This document shows positions 52,710 through 61,406 of a stretch of DNA of 64,000 bases, piece after piece. Positions within the stretch are counted from its first letter, which is position 1, and each line of letters starts with the position of its first letter. The notes below the pieces were generated by a model. It was not told where the DNA came from. It did no database searches and saw only the letters and a program-made list of their open reading frames with translations. This DNA is from Streptomyces uncialis. Lineage in GTDB: Bacteria > Actinomycetota > Actinomycetes > Streptomycetales > Streptomycetaceae. The stretch covers positions 5,231,501 to 5,295,500 of the forward strand of contig NZ_CP109583.1 in assembly GCF_036250755.1 (NCBI RefSeq). The letters run 5' to 3'. Position numbers and translations under genes: made by a program.

Positions 52710-52940
52710 ATGCGCGGAGACGTCACGAGCGGGCAGTCGAAGGGGATGAGCCGGGAGGAGTTGCTGGCCCTACCGGTCGCTGTTGACCTGGACACCAGCA
52801 ACCGGGCACTCGGGTTGGGGCGGAGCAAGGGGTACGAGCTGGCGAAGCGGGGCGCCTATCCGTGCAAGGTGCTGCGGCTCGGCAACGCGTACCGGGTTGT
52901 GACGGCGGACCTGTTGGACCTGCTCGGCTTGGCGGCGTGA
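52710..52940 (+). CDS. helix-turn-helix protein, putative excisionase of element 2
   Basis: A 76-residue protein with an Xis/MerR-like helix-turn-helix (NRALGLGRSKGYELAKRG, then PCKVLRLGNAYRVV). GAAGAGGGG precedes the ATG at 52710; ATG 52746 is an alternative. Divergent from the XRE regulator and the first gene of the rightward block. Confidence 0.75.
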   Translation: MRGDVTSGQSKGMSREELLALPVAVDLDTSNRALGLGRSKGYELAKRGAYPCKVLRLGNAYRVVTADLLDLLGLAA

Positions 52941-53155
52941 GGGGCAGGGAGCGTAGCAGGCGGTTCTGCGCTGAGCTGACACAGAATCGCTGGACTGTGC
53001 AGGGGTGTGGACGTACTGTCCGTGTTCCCCCGGAGCACGGGGTGTGCCTCCGGCGGTGCAACGCCGGAGGCCCTGGCAACCCCCATCGGCCTGTCACGAA
53101 CCACCCCGGCGGCAAGGGCGTGCAAGCCCGCCACCGCCAGAAGAGGAGCCGCCCA

Positions 53156-54430
53156 GTGGAACACGCCCCCACCGAGCCCTATTCCACCCCTGCCAAGCCG
53201 ACCTGGCCTCCGGTCGCGGTCCTCGGCCACACCGCCGCCCAAGCATCCCTGCTGGTCGGCCCGGACGCGGCGGAGGCCGCTCCGGCAGACATACCGCCCC
53301 ACGAGACGGCGCCCGATCCGGAACCGACCGCCGGGTCCGCCCTGCTGGACGAACTACGTGTCCAGATCGCCAGGTTCGTGATCCTGCCCTCGTCCGAGGC
53401 CCTGGACGCGGTGACGCTCTGGGTGGCGGCGACGCATCTCCAGCCCGCATGGCAGCACGCGCCGCGCCTCGCGGTGGTCGGCCCGGCGAAGCGGTGCGGC
53501 AAGTCCCGGCTGCTGGACGTGCTCACCGAGACGGTCCACGAGCCGATGCTCACCATCAACACCACCCCGGCAGCGGTCTTCCGGTCGATCACCGAGGAGC
53601 CTCCCACCCTCCTGGTCGACGAGGCGGACACCATCTTCGGCACGCCGAAGCAGGCGGAGAAGAACGAGGAGATGCGCGGCCTGCTGAACGCCGGGCACCA
53701 GCGGAACCGTTACGTCACCCGGGTCGTCGGCAACGACCACACCCCGCACAAGTTCGCCACCTTCGCCATGGCCGCTATCGCGGGCATCGGTGACCTCCCC
53801 GACACGATCATGGACCGCGCCGTGGTGATCCGCATGCGCCGCCGGGCCGAAGGCGAGACGGTCAAGCCGTTCCGCTCCCGCCGCGACATCCCAGCCCTGC
53901 ACGAACTGCGCGACCGGATCGCAGCCTGGGCCCGGCCGCTGCTGGACGAAGCGGCCGACCTGGAACCGGAACTGCCGGTTGAGGACCGGGCTGCCGACAC
54001 CTGGGAACCCCTGGTGATCATCGCCGACCTCTCCGGCGGGCCCTGGCCCCGCCTGGCGCGGGCGGCGTGTGCACGGATGGTCGCCGCCGAGGAGCGGGCG
54101 GAGGAGGAGAACCCCAGCGGGGCGAAGATCCTCGCCGACATCCGGCGGATCTTCCACGCCAAGGGCGATCCGGAGAGCCTCAGCACCGACGATCTCCTGT
54201 TCGCCCTCAACAGCGACACCGAAGCCCTCTGGGCCGAGTGGGGCCGCAACGGGCTCACACCACGTGGCCTCGGCGCCATGCTCCGCGACTACACCATCGC
54301 CTCCGGCAATGTCCGCGTCGGCGACATCCAGCGCAAGGGCTACACCCGCAACAAGTTCGCCGACGCCTGGCGCCGCTACTGCCCCACCGTCCACCCGCTC
54401 GACGCCGACCCCGCCACCGCCGAGGGCTGA
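53156..54430 (+). CDS. DUF3631-type P-loop ATPase
   Basis: A 424-residue protein with Walker A VVGPAKRCGKSRLLDVL near residues 105-121 and PTLLVDEADTIFG (Walker B) near 150, followed by an arginine-rich sensor and a DUF3631 C-terminal region. Such proteins are widespread in actinobacterial plasmids and integrative elements and are thought to be replication helicase/primase partners. GTG at 53156 is chosen because AAGAGGAG lies eight bases upstream; an earlier in-frame ATG at 52862 lies inside the xis gene. Confidence 0.75.
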   Translation: MEHAPTEPYSTPAKPTWPPVAVLGHTAAQASLLVGPDAAEAAPADIPPHETAPDPEPTAGSALLDELRVQIARFVILPSSEALDAVTLWVAATHLQPAWQHAPRLAVVGPAKRCGKSRLLDVLTETVHEPMLTINTTPAAVFRSITEEPPTLLVDEADTIFGTPKQAEKNEEMRGLLNAGHQRNRYVTRVVGNDHTPHKFATFAMAAIAGIGDLPDTIMDRAVVIRMRRRAEGETVKPFRSRRDIPALHELRDRIAAWARPLLDEAADLEPELPVEDRAADTWEPLVIIADLSGGPWPRLARAACARMVAAEERAEEENPSGAKILADIRRIFHAKGDPESLSTDDLLFALNSDTEALWAEWGRNGLTPRGLGAMLRDYTIASGNVRVGDIQRKGYTRNKFADAWRRYCPTVHPLDADPATAEG

Positions 54431-54445
54431 CCCGGCCCCGCCCCG

Positions 54446-54757
54446 GTTGCCGTCCGTGCCGTCCCTGCCGTGATCCCGCAGGTCAACAGGCATCCGAATG
54501 AGACGGCAACCGGGTCCAAGACGGAACCACGATCACCACCCACCTCGGGGCTGCCCAACCGCGTCCCGATCCGTCTCGTGCCGTCCCAGCCGTACCTGCC
54601 GTATCGCCGCAGGTCACAGCCCCGCGCTCTGGGACGGGAGACAGACCGCACCCGTCCACGACCCGTCCCACAGGGCATGACACCACCGGGACTCTCACCG
54701 CCCGGCTGACGTACCGGCCCTGACCTGCGCCTGCAACGGCCAAGACGGCAAATACGG
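54446..54757. repeat. repeat array of element 2, unit TGCCGTCC / GGGACGGC, with CGCAGGTCA anchors
   Basis: TGCCGTCC, TGCCGT, GACGGCA and GGGACGGG variants recur about ten times. CGCAGGTCA occurs at 54477-54485 and 54608-54616, and CTGACCTGCG at 54720-54729. This is the same anchor word and the same architecture (short unit in both orientations between a replication ATPase gene and the next gene) as in element 1, although the units differ. Confidence 0.8.
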
Positions 54758-54801
54758 ACCACGCCGACAGCCCCACGCACCACCCCAGGAGCACACACCC
54801 C

Positions 54802-55524
54802 ATGGCCACATACGCCATACCGCCCGAACACCCCGGCACCGTTCACCGAGTGACCAGTTGGGACCGCGCCGCGATCCTCTCCCTCGGTGCCGCCGCCTGC
54901 GCCCTCTCGTACGACGCCCTCCAGCAGATGGCCGTCGCCATCCACGTCCGCGGACTCCTCACCTACCTGCTCCCACTCGTCATTGACGGATTCATCGCCT
55001 ACGGCGTCCGCGCCCTCCTCGTCCTGCGCACCGCCCCGTTCCGGGCCCGCCTCTACGTATGGGCCCTGTTCGGCACCGCGACCTGCGCCAGCATCTGGGC
55101 CAACGCCCTCCACGCAGTACGCATCAACCAGCAAAGCCCGCCCGGCACGCTGCACCTGAGCGACCTCACCGTCGGCATCCTGTCCACCCTCGCCCCACTC
55201 GCCCTCGCCGGAGCCGTCCACCTCCACATCCTCATCACCCGCGAAACCACCACCGACACGGCGCCCCCGCCGGTATCCCTCCCCGGTCCGGAACAGCCCA
55301 CCAGCGAACCGGCAACCACCCGCCGGGGCGGACGGCCAGCGGACGCGACCCTCGACGAACTCGTCGAGATCGGCCGAATCGCCGTAGCCGAGCACGGCCG
55401 CATCTCCCGCTCCACCGTCCTCCAAGCGATCAGGGACAAGGGCCTCAAGATCGGCGGGGAGCGGCTCACCGAGGTCATGAACACCCTGCGAGCCGAGAGC
55501 GAGACCAACCCCGCCGACGGCTGA
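54802..55524 (+). CDS. DUF2637 membrane protein with C-terminal winged-helix-like region
   Basis: A 240-residue protein with four hydrophobic segments (about residues 22-44, 51-72, 78-100, 116-138), as in DUF2637 proteins of actinobacterial plasmids, some of which act in intramycelial spread. The C-terminal 70 residues (LDELVEIGRIAVAEHGRISRSTVLQAIRDKGLKIG) look like a helix-turn-helix or nucleic-acid-binding segment. The ATG follows an AGGAG site. Confidence 0.78.
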   Translation: MATYAIPPEHPGTVHRVTSWDRAAILSLGAAACALSYDALQQMAVAIHVRGLLTYLLPLVIDGFIAYGVRALLVLRTAPFRARLYVWALFGTATCASIWANALHAVRINQQSPPGTLHLSDLTVGILSTLAPLALAGAVHLHILITRETTTDTAPPPVSLPGPEQPTSEPATTRRGGRPADATLDELVEIGRIAVAEHGRISRSTVLQAIRDKGLKIGGERLTEVMNTLRAESETNPADG

Positions 55525-55547
55525 CCACACCTCACCGGAACAGGCAC

Positions 55548-55576
55548 GGGGTGGTCGGAACCCTTCCGACCACCCC
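55548..55576. promoter_or_regulatory. perfect hairpin upstream of mobC: terminator or oriT part
   Basis: GGGGTGGTCGGAA (55548-55560) pairs exactly with TTCCGACCACCCC (55564-55576) across a 3-base loop. It lies 200 bases before mobC. Inverted repeats next to mobilization genes often mark oriT, but it also follows DUF2637 as a terminator would. Confidence 0.55.
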
Positions 55577-55780
55577 GGCCACGGACCAACTGTCGCGGAC
55601 GGAACCGAGACGCCTCCGGGCTGCGGTCCCGGATGGCGACGAGAAGGTGGCTTGCCACCGAGCACTCCCCACCCCATGCCGGTGGTCTCAGCACTCGCAG
55701 ACAGAACGTCGCCGTGACTTTCCCGGACCCATCCGACGACTTCACCCACTTCACGAGCAGACCCCGAGGAGAACCGCCAC

Positions 55781-56428
55781 ATGCCCCACCCGGACAGCCC
55801 TCAATCCCTCGACCTCCAGGAGATGACCACTGCGGTCACCAACGCAGCAAGGTATGCCGCTGGACCGTCCAAGGGCCGGTCCCATGCGGATGCCTCCGCC
55901 CCGAGGGTGGCGGAGGAGTTCGGGCGCCAGGGGGCGCCCGAGGGGGAACCGTCAGCGTCCCCGACCGTCAGCCCGTTGCCGCGAGCAGCCGAAGCCGCCG
56001 CGCTGCATCGCGTCGCCCGTCGTCGCCAGCGTGATCCGAGCGGCCAGCGCAAGCAGCGTGTCGACGCCCGCTACAGCATCGGTGAGAAGACGGCGATCCT
56101 CGCCCGAGCCAGGTCACTGAACATTGCCGGAGCCCACTACGTCGGTGCGGTCGTCATGGCCCATATCCACGGAGATCTTGCCCTACCAGGCCAGCGCACC
56201 CCGCTTGACGACTACATCGACGAGCTGACCGCCCTGCGCGGGGAGGTTGCCAGGATCGGCAACAACATCAACCAGATCGCCCGCAAGCTCAACGCCGGTG
56301 GTCATCCCCAGCCTGGGGACACCGAGCTCCTGGCCCAAGCCGAACGCACCCTGGCGGACACCGGAACCACCGTCCGTGGGATCGCAGCAGCCGCGAACCA
56401 AGCCCTCACGAGGAAGGAGGGCCAGTGA
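55781..56428 (+). CDS. mobC: MobC-like relaxosome accessory protein
   Basis: A 215-residue protein whose C-terminal half, RVDARYSIGEKTAILARARSLNIAGAHYVGAVVMAHIHGD then ALRGEVARIGNNINQIARKLNAGG, is the MobC/RHH-like module (residues 95-185) that helps a relaxase melt oriT. The N-terminal 90 residues are low-complexity. A strong GAGGAGAAC precedes the ATG. Its stop overlaps the relaxase start. Confidence 0.85.
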   Translation: MPHPDSPQSLDLQEMTTAVTNAARYAAGPSKGRSHADASAPRVAEEFGRQGAPEGEPSASPTVSPLPRAAEAAALHRVARRRQRDPSGQRKQRVDARYSIGEKTAILARARSLNIAGAHYVGAVVMAHIHGDLALPGQRTPLDDYIDELTALRGEVARIGNNINQIARKLNAGGHPQPGDTELLAQAERTLADTGTTVRGIAAAANQALTRKEGQ

Positions 56429-58125
56429 TCGCGAGTATCACCAGCGGCAAGAGCACCGCCGGCCTCATCCGGTACCTGTTCGACACGAAGAAGGCCAAGG
56501 ACCACACCGACCCGCACCTGGTCGCATCCTGGGACGGCTTCGCCCCGGACCCTGGCCGGGCCGATGACTTCGACGCCACCAAGAAGCTCCTCGTCGCCGA
56601 CCTCGACCTGCGGGTCAAACAGGCCAGGCGGCTCGGCCGGGCACCCAAGCAGCACGTCTGGCACTGCTCGATCCGGGCCGCACCTGAGGATCGGATCCTC
56701 AGTGACGACGAGTGGGCGGACATCGCCCGCCGTATCGTCCACGCCACCGGCATCGCCCCCGAAGGCGACCCGGACGGATGCCACTGGGTAGCCGTCCGCC
56801 ACGCCCCGGACCACATCCACATCACCGCCACCAAAGTCCGAGGTGACCTGAGTGGTGCCCGCCACTGGCACGACTATCGCAACGCCGACCGAGAACTCGT
56901 CGCTGTGGAGAAGGAGTACGGTCTCCGCCAAGTCGCCCGTGGAGACCGCACCGCCGCCAAGCGCCCCACCCGCGCTGAACAGGAGAAGGCCCGCCGTCGC
57001 GGCCGAGGAACGACCGCGCGTGAGCAATTGCGTACCGCCGTTCGCACCGCCGTTGCCGCCGCTTCCACCATCGACGAATTCGACCACCTGCTCAGCCAGA
57101 TCGACGGTGTGCTCACCCAGGTCGTCTACTTCCCGTCCGGGGATGTACGTGGATACAAGATCGCGCTCAAGGGAGACACCAATGCCCAAGGCGACCCCGT
57201 CTGGTTCTCCGGCTCCGAACTCGCCCCGGACCTGTCCTTCCCCAAGATCCGGGAACGTCTGGACGCCATCGAGTCGGACGCCGACCAGCAACTGAACCGG
57301 GACAGGCCCGACCCCTGGCATCAGACCATCGCCGTGATCGAATTCATCCCCCACCACCTGGAGCAAGCCGACGACGAAGCCTCCCAGGCCCACCTCCACG
57401 CCTTCGGTGAAGTCCTCGACGCCCTGCCACTCATTGCGCCCCAGCAGCTTCGGACCCAACTCCGAGACGCGGCGACTGCGTTCGAACGCGCCACCCGCTC
57501 CCGTATCCGGGCCGAGCAGCACCAGGCTCGTGCGCTGCGCAGCGCCGCACGAGCAATGCTCCAGCAGCCCCCGCCAAAGGACGGAGCATTCCTGGCGATG
57601 CTTCTCGACGCCGCCGTCCTCGTCGTCATCGCCGCAGCTCGCTGGCATCAGCTCCGCCATCACGACCAACAGGGCGAAGCCGCCCACCAGGCTCTGCTGC
57701 ATCTCCAGGTCGCCTACGACCAGGCCGCCGTCGCTCCATTGACTGCCCTCGCCCAAGGCCGGCCATCCCAGCAGATTGTGGAACGGCACATCCACCGCGT
57801 ACGTCGTGCCGTCCCCAGCCAGGCGGAGCGGGTCCTCGCAGACCCTGCCTTCGACGCCCTCGTCGCCGTTCTGTCCAAAGCCGAGGCCGCTGGCCATGAT
57901 CCGGATCAGCTGCTGCGACAGGCCACCGATCAGCGTGCCCTGGATGATGCCCGCCACCCCGCCCGAGTGCTGACATGGCGCGTACAGCGACTCAGCACAG
58001 GTCAGGTGCCCAGCAGCCGAGACCGTGTGGCTCGGGTTCGCAGTACCGCCAAACCGGGTAGTGCTCCGGCTCGTCCAGCAGAGTTCACGCCCCTACAGCC
58101 TTCGGCGCCGGGCCGCCGACGCTGA
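56425..58125 (+). CDS. relaxase / mobilization nuclease
   Basis: A 566-residue MobP-type relaxase. Residues 1-140 hold the nuclease: SITSGKSTAGLIRYLFD with candidate catalytic Tyr17, and HWVAVRHAPDHIHITATKVRGD with the HxDHxH metal-binding triad. A basic linker and a long helical C-terminal part follow. It nicks oriT and carries the strand to the mating channel supplied by another element. GTG overlaps the mobC stop (GTGA). Convergent with the lanthipeptide operon. Confidence 0.88.
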   Translation: MIASITSGKSTAGLIRYLFDTKKAKDHTDPHLVASWDGFAPDPGRADDFDATKKLLVADLDLRVKQARRLGRAPKQHVWHCSIRAAPEDRILSDDEWADIARRIVHATGIAPEGDPDGCHWVAVRHAPDHIHITATKVRGDLSGARHWHDYRNADRELVAVEKEYGLRQVARGDRTAAKRPTRAEQEKARRRGRGTTAREQLRTAVRTAVAAASTIDEFDHLLSQIDGVLTQVVYFPSGDVRGYKIALKGDTNAQGDPVWFSGSELAPDLSFPKIRERLDAIESDADQQLNRDRPDPWHQTIAVIEFIPHHLEQADDEASQAHLHAFGEVLDALPLIAPQQLRTQLRDAATAFERATRSRIRAEQHQARALRSAARAMLQQPPPKDGAFLAMLLDAAVLVVIAAARWHQLRHHDQQGEAAHQALLHLQVAYDQAAVAPLTALAQGRPSQQIVERHIHRVRRAVPSQAERVLADPAFDALVAVLSKAEAAGHDPDQLLRQATDQRALDDARHPARVLTWRVQRLSTGQVPSSRDRVARVRSTAKPGSAPARPAEFTPLQPSAPGRRR

Positions 58126-59286
58126 TCACCGGAGCACGAGGCTGTCCCAGATCACCTTGTCGCAGGTGTGTAGGGCCGCCGCCAGTTCGCCATGTAGGTG
58201 ATCCGGGATGGCTCCGGCCCTCAGCGCGCAGGCTCGGACCAGGGCGCGGCAGCCCTGCGCTTCCCGATCTGTGGCCAGGGCGAGGAAAAGAGGATGGGCC
58301 AGGACCTCGCGGGCCGCGTAGCCGTCCCCGGCTTCGGCGGTCCTGCGGTGGAGGTCTTGCACAATGCGCTGCGCGGCGGGTGTTTCGGCGGGACCGACCG
58401 TGTCGAGAATGGTGAGACCTAGCCGGATGTCGAAGACGGTCATCCCAGGCTCTGGCGACCGTTGAAGGTAGGCCGCGATCAGTTCTGCCCGTTGGTCGTC
58501 GCATGGCTGCTGGGCATCGCGGCGGCACAGGACGGTCAGGCACGCCGTGACGAGCTGTTCCCAGGGGTCGCCGGGCGTCGTGTCGTGGAGGAGCTCTGCT
58601 GCCGATGCCGTGTCGCCGGAGACGAGGGCGGCCAGTACGGCGACTTGGCGGCCGTCGAGCATCCGCTGGCCGACGCCCCGGTGGGACTCGATGTGCGTCA
58701 GGGCCTCGGCCCAGCGGCCGGCGGTGGTGAGGGTGCGGGTGCCGTCGGCGAGGAGTACGCGCCAGAGCCAAGCACGGACTTCTTGGCGGTCGGCTTCGGT
58801 CGCCGTGAGGTCCGCCGGTATCTCCACGCCGTCGAAGCGGGCATGTGCGCCTGCTTCGACGGCTCCGTACAGGTCGAGCAGTCGCTGTCGTCCCTCGTCG
58901 GCGCGGCCGGCGCGGATCTGGAGGCGGGCGAGGTTGACGACGGGTTCCAGTCCGCGGATCGCGCTCATCCCAGGCAGCGGACAGCTGTGGAGGTACGCGG
59001 CGGCCTGCTGGTGGCACAGCTCGCGCGCCAGGTCGGGAAGGCCCAGGTCGGAGGCGATGAGCGCGGCCTGGTTGTAGACGGCCGACGCCAGGCCCTGGTC
59101 GGCCTTCCGTACCGCGGCGTCGGCCAGGTCGACGAGCGCGTGGACGCGTTGGGGCAGAGGTAAGCAGGCGGGACGGAATCGGGCGACGAGCGGGAAACGC
59201 TGGGCGGTGGGTCCGTGCGGGTCCATGAGTCCCCCGAGGCGTGGGTTGGAGACGGTGCCCGCCCGCCGTAGGCCGACGGACACCAT
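58126..59286 (-). CDS. TPR-like protein of the lanthipeptide locus, function unknown
   Basis: A 386-residue helical protein with repeats resembling TPR units (for example LVDLADAAVRKADQGLASAVYNQAALIASDLGLPDLARELCHQQAAAYL near residues 44-92). No DNA-binding motif is seen. ATG 59286 is chosen here; a GTG overlapping the methyltransferase stop (59307) and an ATG at 59226 with GGGGGA are alternatives. It is the last gene of the operon, spaced 17 bases from the methyltransferase. A longer upstream frame antisense to it is rejected. Confidence 0.6.
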   Translation of the reverse strand: MVSVGLRRAGTVSNPRLGGLMDPHGPTAQRFPLVARFRPACLPLPQRVHALVDLADAAVRKADQGLASAVYNQAALIASDLGLPDLARELCHQQAAAYLHSCPLPGMSAIRGLEPVVNLARLQIRAGRADEGRQRLLDLYGAVEAGAHARFDGVEIPADLTATEADRQEVRAWLWRVLLADGTRTLTTAGRWAEALTHIESHRGVGQRMLDGRQVAVLAALVSGDTASAAELLHDTTPGDPWEQLVTACLTVLCRRDAQQPCDDQRAELIAAYLQRSPEPGMTVFDIRLGLTILDTVGPAETPAAQRIVQDLHRRTAEAGDGYAAREVLAHPLFLALATDREAQGCRALVRACALRAGAIPDHLHGELAAALHTCDKVIWDSLVLR

Positions 59287-59303
59287 CCTCTCTCTATCGG
59301 TTG

Positions 59304-61385
59304 TCACTGCCAGTCGACGACGATCCGGTTCAGCGGGGTGTCGAGGGCGAAAAGACCAGGGCGCTGTTCGATGGGCGGAGCGGCGAGGTGCTGGATCTCG
59401 AAGGTGGCCTCCCGGCCGCGGTACTCCCGGTCCCAGATGCGGATGGCGTCGGCGACCTTCGCGGCCAGCTCGTCGCTGCCGGGACCGTGGCCGATGACAC
59501 CGAACTCCCAGAGCTTGCCGCCCTCCGGGGTCCTCTTCTCCAGCAGCCGCCGGGCCAGGTAGGTGACAGCGCTCTTCTCCACGGCCGCGGTGGATGACGG
59601 GTAGGGGTCCTCGGTGAGTAGCCCGCCCTTGGTGCCCTGCGGGAACAGCATCCGGATCAGGCCGGAGGGCAGGGAGCAGGTGAGGAACAGCTCCATCCAC
59701 TCCGGCGACTCCATGGCGCGGACCGTCATACCGGTCCACTCCTCGGTGCGCGGCTGCTCCAGAACGCGGGCGAGGGCATCGGCGTCGATGTCCTGGCCGG
59801 CGGGGGCCTGGAGCCGGACGGTGCCGTCGGCGCTGAGCGGGACGACACGGCGGTCGTCGTCGGCGATACCCCGCCGGAGCGGCATGAAGGTGTTCATCTC
59901 GCTGCCGAGCGACACCCACCGGCCGCCACGCTGTTCGTACGCGATGGAGCGGGCGACGCTGCCCTTGAGGCGCTGGGGGACGAGGAGTCGTCCGCCGGGG
60001 GCGAGCTGTTCCAGCCAGGCGTGCGGCACACCGTGCGCACCGACGGTGGCGATGATCCGGTCGTACGGTGCTCCCTCCGCGTATCCGAGGGCCCCGTCCC
60101 TGGTCACAGCCTCGGCGTTGGTGATCCCAGCTGCGGCGAGGTGGGCGCGGGCGCCCTCCACGAGGTCGTCGTCGACATCGAGGGTGGTGACGTGGCCGGC
60201 CTCGCCGACCAGGTGCGCGAGGAGAGCGGCGTTGTAGCCGCTTCCGGCGCCGAGTTCGAGGACGCGGTCGCCGGGACGGACGTCGAGCTGGTCCAGCATG
60301 AGGGCGACGACCCCCGGCTGGGAGGCACACGAGATGGACGCACCGTCGGTGTTGTACTTGATGTGCACCGGCGCGTTGGCGTAGGCGTCTTCGAGTGTCG
60401 CGTCGGGCACGAACACATGGCGGGGGACCGCCCGCAGGGCCTGCTCGATGGCGGGGGTACGGGCGTGGCCGTTCGCCAGGATCTGGTCGACCAAGGCGTT
60501 TCGGAGGTGCTCGGCCTCCGCCGAGTTGGTGGTGATCGTGTCGGTGTTCACCGCGCCGACGCTATCGACGTACGCCGCTGCCCCGCTGGGCGACGCGGTG
60601 TTGTCACTGGTTCCCATGACTACCTCTCGTGCGATGTTGAACAGAGCGCTCTGGTCGTCCCGAAGGAGACCTGCGCGGTTGGCGTGGAAGATCACGTGGT
60701 GGGCGAGCACCGCGCGCAGACCACGGGTGAGACCACCGTGGTCCGCGAGACTGGTGAGCGTCGCCCCGGTCCCCTCGAAGGCGGTGACCCATTCTTCGTG
60801 CCTATGGAACGGGCCGCCCTGGTGGCAGAGACTGCGGGCGTCGGCCGTCATCAACTTCCGTACGGCGGGAACAAGCTCGGCGGCGCGTTCGACCGGCAGC
60901 GGATCGGTGGCCGCTCGAAGGGCGGCGACCTTTGACCAGACGTCCCCCTGCTCGAACCAGTCGAGCCCGGCACCGCGCAGCATGGAGCTCACCAGCAGGA
61001 CGACGGTCTCCCGCCGCCCCAGGTGCTTCGGACCCGGCTGGTACGTCAGCAGGTGATGGGAGTCGCTGTGGAACAGTTCGTGGGCTGCGTCCATGGCCGC
61101 CCGGCCGCCGAACGCGTCGGTCTCGGGCTCGTACATACCAGGCCGCCACGATACGACTGAACCCTCACCGACCAGGTCGTCCAGCAGCGACTCCACGACT
61201 GGAGCCGGTTCGTCGGCGCGGTACCGCAGGGGCCAGGGCTGCTTGTTCATGAACCACCAGCCGGAGAGCTGTCCGGCCACCTCGGCGGTGATCAGCGCTG
61301 GGGCGAGGCGTTCGGCGATGACCAGCTGGGCGCGCGAGCGGTCGACGAAGGTGATGTTGTGCTGGTGCCAGCGGTCGGAGGGCAT
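59304..61385 (-). CDS. FxLD-system methyltransferase (PCMT-type) fused to thiopeptide-type N-domain
   Basis: A 693-residue fusion. Residues 1-250 resemble the C-terminal thiopeptide/SpaB_C-type domain of LanB enzymes. From about residue 265 (MGTSDNTASP) a protein-L-isoaspartate-type methyltransferase appears: HVKIKY-like cap (VHIKYNTDGASISCASQPG), VLELGAGSGYNAALLA near 375-390, and PYDRIIATVGAHGVP. This matches the FxLD methyltransferase family. PCMT-like enzymes in lanthipeptide clusters methylate Asp and can yield isoAsp or aspartimide. The precursor peptide is not in the window. Confidence 0.88.
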   Translation of the reverse strand: MPSDRWHQHNITFVDRSRAQLVIAERLAPALITAEVAGQLSGWWFMNKQPWPLRYRADEPAPVVESLLDDLVGEGSVVSWRPGMYEPETDAFGGRAAMDAAHELFHSDSHHLLTYQPGPKHLGRRETVVLLVSSMLRGAGLDWFEQGDVWSKVAALRAATDPLPVERAAELVPAVRKLMTADARSLCHQGGPFHRHEEWVTAFEGTGATLTSLADHGGLTRGLRAVLAHHVIFHANRAGLLRDDQSALFNIAREVVMGTSDNTASPSGAAAYVDSVGAVNTDTITTNSAEAEHLRNALVDQILANGHARTPAIEQALRAVPRHVFVPDATLEDAYANAPVHIKYNTDGASISCASQPGVVALMLDQLDVRPGDRVLELGAGSGYNAALLAHLVGEAGHVTTLDVDDDLVEGARAHLAAAGITNAEAVTRDGALGYAEGAPYDRIIATVGAHGVPHAWLEQLAPGGRLLVPQRLKGSVARSIAYEQRGGRWVSLGSEMNTFMPLRRGIADDDRRVVPLSADGTVRLQAPAGQDIDADALARVLEQPRTEEWTGMTVRAMESPEWMELFLTCSLPSGLIRMLFPQGTKGGLLTEDPYPSSTAAVEKSAVTYLARRLLEKRTPEGGKLWEFGVIGHGPGSDELAAKVADAIRIWDREYRGREATFEIQHLAAPPIEQRPGLFALDTPLNRIVVDWQ

Positions 61386-61406
61386 CGGGGTCCTTCGGTC
61401 GGTGGA

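Noticed and set aside
59287..60330. Upstream extension of the TPR-like protein to 734 residues
   Set aside because: It would overlap the methyltransferase gene on the same strand for about 1 kb in a different frame, giving Arg/Pro-rich translation.
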